The position numbers and the translations under genes are program-made. A model generated the notes under the pieces. It made no database searches. It saw only the letters and a list, made by a program, of their open reading frames with translations, and was not told the DNA's origin. From Arcanobacterium canis (GTDB lineage Bacteria; Actinomycetota; Actinomycetes; Actinomycetales; Actinomycetaceae): 64,000 nucleotides of DNA. This document shows, piece by piece, positions 60,330-64,000 of the stretch. The DNA lies in assembly GCF_029625435.1 (NCBI RefSeq), contig NZ_CP121208.1, forward strand, positions 1,054,001 to 1,118,000, written 5' to 3'. The stretch's first letter is position 1. Each line of letters starts with the position of its first letter.

Positions 60330-61195
60330 GGGTGATCATTCTGCCCGCTGTGGCTATCTGGGCTGTATAGCTGCTCATGCTCGTGAAGTAATCGCCGTTG
60401 TTCTTCTTCGGCTCGCACACGTGCTTCTTCTTCAGCTTGTGCCCGCTCAATTTCATCGATGACCATCGCAGTGTCGCCCGTGAGTTGATTAATCTGATCG
60501 ATTGCATCACGAATCGTATTCGCCCGATCAGTAATCGCCTGCGCATCCTGCCGCGTTTTTCCTGAATCAGACATATCTAATGTGGCCGCTTCATCGACAG
60601 CTTTCTTGAGGTTCTCGTAGGCGCTGTGGACTTGCTCGAATGTTGCGAGCGCAGGTGTGCGTTCGACACGCGCTAGTTGCTTGATAGCACGCGAACGAAT
60701 CACCGACAAACCAGTTTTCATTGATGTCATGAGACGGCGAGCATCAGAAAGTGCCGACGCTGTCTGGACTTCTTCTATCCGCTCAGCAATTTTCGCAGCT
60801 TGTTGTTTGACCGTCTCAGCGGCCTGCGTAATCGCGGCGTTTTGTTTCGTCAATTGCTCAAGATCAGTGGTGCTCATGCAGCGAACCGTGATTCCGTTGA
60901 CGCGTTGCAAAGTATTCTTGGCGGCGATCAGATCTGACGTGATTTTGACAATCCCTGGACCCACATCAACGCTGGCCGCATCTTGTAAAGCACGATCGGC
61001 TTCACGTACACCCTCGGCCGCCGTTTCTTGAGATTTTGAGGCGAGGGAGACTTGCGTTGAGCAGTCACGAGCAAATTTCCCCGAGTCAGAAAAGAGATAC
61101 GCGACGACGGCGGTGCCGACGACGACCAGGAACAACATCGACGCAACAAAAGTCTTCGCCGTCGATTTGTGTGGCGATTCGGCCTGCGACGTCAT
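60326..61195 (-). CDS. Membrane-anchored coiled-coil hypothetical protein
   Basis: 289 residues. A short cytoplasmic start, one membrane segment (TFVASMLFLVVVGTAVVAYLF, about 15-35), then an extracytoplasmic region dominated by long helices rich in Ala, Glu, Gln and Lys (for example TKQNAAITQAAETVKQQAAK, QAEEEARVRAEEEQRRLLHE), ending in a His/Ser/Asp tail. It looks like an anchored coiled-coil rod; no catalytic motif is seen. Function unknown. Confidence 0.75.
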   Translation of the reverse strand: MTSQAESPHKSTAKTFVASMLFLVVVGTAVVAYLFSDSGKFARDCSTQVSLASKSQETAAEGVREADRALQDAASVDVGPGIVKITSDLIAAKNTLQRVNGITVRCMSTTDLEQLTKQNAAITQAAETVKQQAAKIAERIEEVQTASALSDARRLMTSMKTGLSVIRSRAIKQLARVERTPALATFEQVHSAYENLKKAVDEAATLDMSDSGKTRQDAQAITDRANTIRDAIDQINQLTGDTAMVIDEIERAQAEEEARVRAEEEQRRLLHEHEQLYSPDSHSGQNDHP

Positions 61196-61276
61196 ATGAG
61201 CCCCTCTCTGAGAATTACCCTTCCCAGTCTAACGATCAAATGCTAGTGGGATAAAAATCTTCCCTCAAAATCACAA

Positions 61277-61302
61277 GCCGGCGCCTCTGACGAGACGCCG
61301 GC
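61277..61302 (-). terminator. Terminator of tRNA-Met
   Basis: 7-bp perfect GCCGGCG stem (61277-61283 with 61296-61302) extended by CTC/GAG after one mismatch. On the - strand it is followed by TTGTGATTTTGAGG. Confidence 0.75.
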
Positions 61303-61306
61303 AATG

Positions 61307-61380
61307 TGCCCCCACCAGGACTTGAACCCGGGACCAAAGAATTATGAGTTCCCTGCTCTAACCATCTGAGCTATGGGGGC
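61307..61380 (-). tRNA. tRNA with anticodon CAT (elongator Met or Ile2)
   Basis: 74 nt on the - strand. The acceptor GCCCCCA pairs with TGGGGGC, discriminator A, D-arm GCTCAGATGGTTAGAGC, anticodon loop CTCATAA with CAT, T-arm CCGGGTTCAAGTCCTGG. The first base pair G-C and D-arm exclude the initiator tRNA. The anticodon stem GGGAA/TTCTT has two G-T pairs. CAT could also be tRNA-Ile2, modified to lysidine; Met is given as first choice. Confidence 0.9.
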
Positions 61381-61482
61381 GCGGATAAGATATTACCCGA
61401 TCACCGAATTTTTCCCTATTCGAGGCGCTAGATCCCAACTCGATTACTCATTCTGACCCCATCACATACGCCACAGGAAAGC

Positions 61483-63441
61483 TCAGTTTTCTTCAACGAA
61501 AAGTCGCCGTTGCGCTTCAAGTTCCATTAGCCGGTTAAACAGTGCCTCTTGTTCTGGAGCACGAGAGTCCGTGCGTTGCATCTGCGAACGGACGTCTGCA
61601 ATCTGGCGAGTAATTCCACTACGGATTAGGCTCATCATGATGCCCCTCACATAGGGCCACGGATCTTCCACTTCGCTTTGGGGCAAAGGTTCAACCGCGA
61701 GCTGAACAATCGCGCGCCGAACAACGTCATCGGCTGTTCTCGTGACTTGCTCGACAAAACGACCAGCTGCTTTCTTCTCCGCATCGCCTGCAGGCATACC
61801 TGACTCGACAAGTGAATCTGCATACGTCTTCGCTTGGCTCGGGCCGCCTTGAGCACGAATCGCATCGAAAATCGCTCGATGCACTGGAACCTGGAATGAG
61901 GCAGCAGGTAGTTGACCGGCATTTGCAGCAACGGCAAGAACCGGAAGCTGGACAATAACCTCAAGTGCTTCACGTTCGATGCGTTCGATTGGATCACGAA
62001 GCAAACGCCGATCCGCTAACACAGGAACATGAACGTCATCTTCTTGATGCTCAGTCAGAAGAGGAATTTGAGCATGTGAGCGGGAAGCATCATGCACGGC
62101 TCCCCGCACCACGTGTTCATCCATACCTAGCCAGCCGGCGAGTTGCCGCACATACTCGCCACGCAGCACGCGGTCGCGGATCGAATAAAGGACAGGCGCT
62201 GCAGCGCGCAAGCCAGCGGAACGTCCTTCAGCTGTGGAGAGGGGAAATTCTGAAAGAACTGACCGGATAACAAAGGCAAAGAGCGGTTCGCGTTCCTTCA
62301 CAAGCTGACGCACTGCTTCGTCACCGTATTTTATTCGCAAATCACACGGATCTAAACCTCCAGGTGACACCGCAACAAACGTCTGCGCGGCAAAATTCTG
62401 ATCCTCTTTGAAAGCACGCATCGCAGCTTTTTGACCTGCGCTGTCACCGTCGAAAGTGAAGATCACCTCTCCGCCGTAGGCTCGCCCACTCGATAAAATG
62501 ACTCCGGCCGCAGGATTCGCAGAATCACCCATTAATCTTCGCACAATCTTAACGTGTTCATGTCCAAACGCGGTGCCACACGTCGCAACAGCGTTCGTTA
62601 CACCGGCCAGATGCGCCGCCATCACGTCGGTATAGCCTTCGACGACGACGATCCGGCGTTCGGTGGCGATCGACTTCTTTGCGAGATCGAGGCCGTAGAG
62701 CACCTGTGACTTCTTGTAGAGCAAAGTTTCAGGGGTATTGAGATACTTCGGACCACCATCGTCATCAAGGAGCTTTCGCGCACCGAAACCGATAGTCTCG
62801 CCCGTTACCGAACGAATCGGCCACATCACACGACCCCGGAAGCGGTCATAGACCCCTCGACTTCCTTGAGTCACTAATCCTGAAGCAGCGATTTCCTTTT
62901 CAGTAAATCCCCGCTTCCTGAGTTGAGTGAGCAGACCATCCCACGAATTAGGTGAATATCCCACGCGAAAGTGAATGATCGCCTCCGGATCGAAATGGCG
63001 AGCAGCGAGCATTTCGCGTGCGGGAGCGCCTTCAGCGCTCGATAATTGCGAGACATAGAAATCTTCAGCCACTCGGTGCGCATCAATCAGGCGAGCACGA
63101 GTGACGTCGGAGGGCCCCCGGCGTTGTGCACTGCCCTCTTCGTATTCGAGTTCCACCCCCACCTTACGAGCGAGAAATTCAACTGCTTCAACGAAGCTGA
63201 CATGTTCGATATTCTCGATAAACGTAATGGCATCTCCGCTTTGTCCACACCCGAAACAGTGGAAAAATCCCATCTGCGGACGAACATTGAACGACGGGGT
63301 CTTCTCGTCGTGGAAAGGGCACAACCCTTTCAGCGATCCAACTCCAGCAGGCTTGAGCGAGACATATTCGCCGATTAATTCGTCGATGCGGACGCGATTA
63401 CGCACCTCTTCGAGCGAATTTTGTTTGATTAACCCTGCCAT
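61483..63441 (-). CDS. dnaG: DNA primase
   Basis: 652 residues. It makes RNA primers at the replication fork. The N-terminal zinc finger is present (LCPFHDEKTPSFNVRP then HCFGCGQSGD, residues about 40-70), the TOPRIM core carries VVEGYTDVMAAH and TFDGDSAGQKAA with catalytic acidic residues, and a helical C-terminal domain for DnaB binding follows. The length is normal for actinobacteria. The ATG start lies 70 bp downstream of the dGTPase gene on the same strand, the usual actinobacterial order. Confidence 0.97.
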   Translation of the reverse strand: MAGLIKQNSLEEVRNRVRIDELIGEYVSLKPAGVGSLKGLCPFHDEKTPSFNVRPQMGFFHCFGCGQSGDAITFIENIEHVSFVEAVEFLARKVGVELEYEEGSAQRRGPSDVTRARLIDAHRVAEDFYVSQLSSAEGAPAREMLAARHFDPEAIIHFRVGYSPNSWDGLLTQLRKRGFTEKEIAASGLVTQGSRGVYDRFRGRVMWPIRSVTGETIGFGARKLLDDDGGPKYLNTPETLLYKKSQVLYGLDLAKKSIATERRIVVVEGYTDVMAAHLAGVTNAVATCGTAFGHEHVKIVRRLMGDSANPAAGVILSSGRAYGGEVIFTFDGDSAGQKAAMRAFKEDQNFAAQTFVAVSPGGLDPCDLRIKYGDEAVRQLVKEREPLFAFVIRSVLSEFPLSTAEGRSAGLRAAAPVLYSIRDRVLRGEYVRQLAGWLGMDEHVVRGAVHDASRSHAQIPLLTEHQEDDVHVPVLADRRLLRDPIERIEREALEVIVQLPVLAVAANAGQLPAASFQVPVHRAIFDAIRAQGGPSQAKTYADSLVESGMPAGDAEKKAAGRFVEQVTRTADDVVRRAIVQLAVEPLPQSEVEDPWPYVRGIMMSLIRSGITRQIADVRSQMQRTDSRAPEQEALFNRLMELEAQRRLFVEEN

Positions 63442-63510
63442 AGCGCTTATCTTAACTGGTCAGGTGCTTCGCTGTGGAGGCGGTTCGCTACCTGTGGACT
63501 CATCTCAATA

Positions 63511-64000
63511 TCAGTGACGCAAGAAGCCCACCAATGTCGCATGATACGCACGAGCAGATTGATCAGTGAGGGACGCCACTTGGTCCACGACAACACGCAA
63601 ACGCTCCGCGTCGTTGGAAGCGCGTTGATAAGCGTCAAGGAACGGGCGCTCAAGACTCTCGGGAGTCTCGCTGAACGCGTCAACAAGATCAAATAACATC
63701 GTGCGCTGCTCGAAGAAAATTGGCTCGTGTTCTCGCGGTGCCATCACGTAGTGAACCGCGATCCCCTTGAGAAAAAATATCTCAGCAAGCGTATCGCGCG
63801 GAACCACCACATTGCCTGCGTAACGAATCAGCGGCATATAGCCGATCTCAGCACGTGTGGCATCTGTGACAGCGGAAACAAATCGTCCAATCAGATCCGA
63901 TGTCAGGTCTTTGAGCTGAGCGAGATCACGAAGCTGATCATTGAACACCTGTGGCCAGCTAGGCAACGCGAATATACGCTGAGCAGCAGCATCGAGTTCA
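63511..64000 (-). CDS. dgt: Deoxyguanosinetriphosphate triphosphohydrolase, C-terminal part (cut by window edge)
   Basis: Only the last 162 residues lie in the window; the frame continues past the right edge (ELDAAAQRIFALPSWPQV at the border). The segments LTSDLIGRFVSAVTDATR, VVVPRDTLAEIFFLKGIAVHYVM and the closing VASLTDQSARAYHATL match the C-terminus of the actinobacterial dGTPase, whose HD metal site would be upstream. Its place just before dnaG is the usual order in this phylum. Confidence 0.88.
   Translation of the reverse strand, partial: ELDAAAQRIFALPSWPQVFNDQLRDLAQLKDLTSDLIGRFVSAVTDATRAEIGYMPLIRYAGNVVVPRDTLAEIFFLKGIAVHYVMAPREHEPIFFEQRTMLFDLVDAFSETPESLERPFLDAYQRASNDAERLRVVVDQVASLTDQSARAYHATLVGFLRH

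Noticed and set aside
1-64000. CRISPR array, prophage, transposase or toxin-antitoxin module
   Set aside because: No regularly spaced identical repeats, phage structural genes, DDE transposases or known antitoxin motifs were found on either strand.

Overview
The window is a chromosomal segment of a high-to-medium GC actinobacterium. Markers for this are a glnA/glnE/glnA2 set, homodimeric aceE with a diverging DUF3052 gene, a two-lipoyl-domain E2, polyphosphate glucokinase, a pyrophosphate-type phosphofructokinase, DUF3043, DUF4191, DUF3145 and DUF6318 proteins, frequent GTG/TTG starts and an actinobacterial RNase P RNA. The moderate GC content and gene content suit the Actinomycetaceae (Arcanobacterium/Trueperella-like); the genus is an inference. 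No phage, transposon, CRISPR array or plasmid module is visible.

Layout. 0-13 kb: housekeeping genes, namely PPi-dependent phosphofructokinase (cut by the left edge), an atypical receiver protein, FKBP lipoprotein, ErpA, a glycerate-kinase-like protein, M20 dipeptidase, DUF3043 protein, leucyl aminopeptidase, lipoamide dehydrogenase (E3), dihydrolipoamide acyltransferase (E2) and an MFS transporter. 13-20 kb: nitrogen assimilation, with DUF4191, glnA, a phosphatase, glnE and glnA2. 20-26.6 kb: panB, a small conserved protein, map, ppgK, rnpB, yaaA, a coiled-coil protein that has lost its zinc ribbon, a Nif3-like protein and a two-gene fluoride channel. 26.6-28.1 kb: a CycA-like amino-acid permease.

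28.3-44.2 kb is a visibly A+T-richer catabolic island on the + strand. It holds two TIM-barrel isomerase/epimerases alternating with two Gfo/Idh/MocA oxidoreductases, a GPH-type sugar symporter, a GH3 glycosidase, a HAD phosphatase, the full glucuronate route (uxaC, uxuB, uxuA, kdgK, eda) and a LacI regulator. A direct-repeat element (GTTGCC-N4-GTTGCC-like) precedes three of its transcription units. The set suggests uptake of glucuronic-acid-containing glycosides, cleavage (possibly by oxidation and elimination rather than hydrolysis) and degradation to pyruvate and glyceraldehyde-3-phosphate. A secreted M60 (mucinase/enhancin-like) metalloprotease follows on the - strand, then tRNA-Val.

47-64 kb: DUF3052/aceE, a heterodimeric ABC exporter with one degenerate ATP site, YciO, a small acyl-carrier-like protein whose carrier serine is threonine, a 416-bp gene-free stretch full of inverted repeats (candidate structured RNA), DUF3145, peptide deformylase, tRNA-Asn, a set of small membrane/secreted proteins, YbaK, tRNA-Met (CAT), DNA primase, and the 3' part of a dGTPase gene cut by the right edge. 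E1 (aceE) lies about 37 kb from E2/E3, but together they would form pyruvate dehydrogenase.
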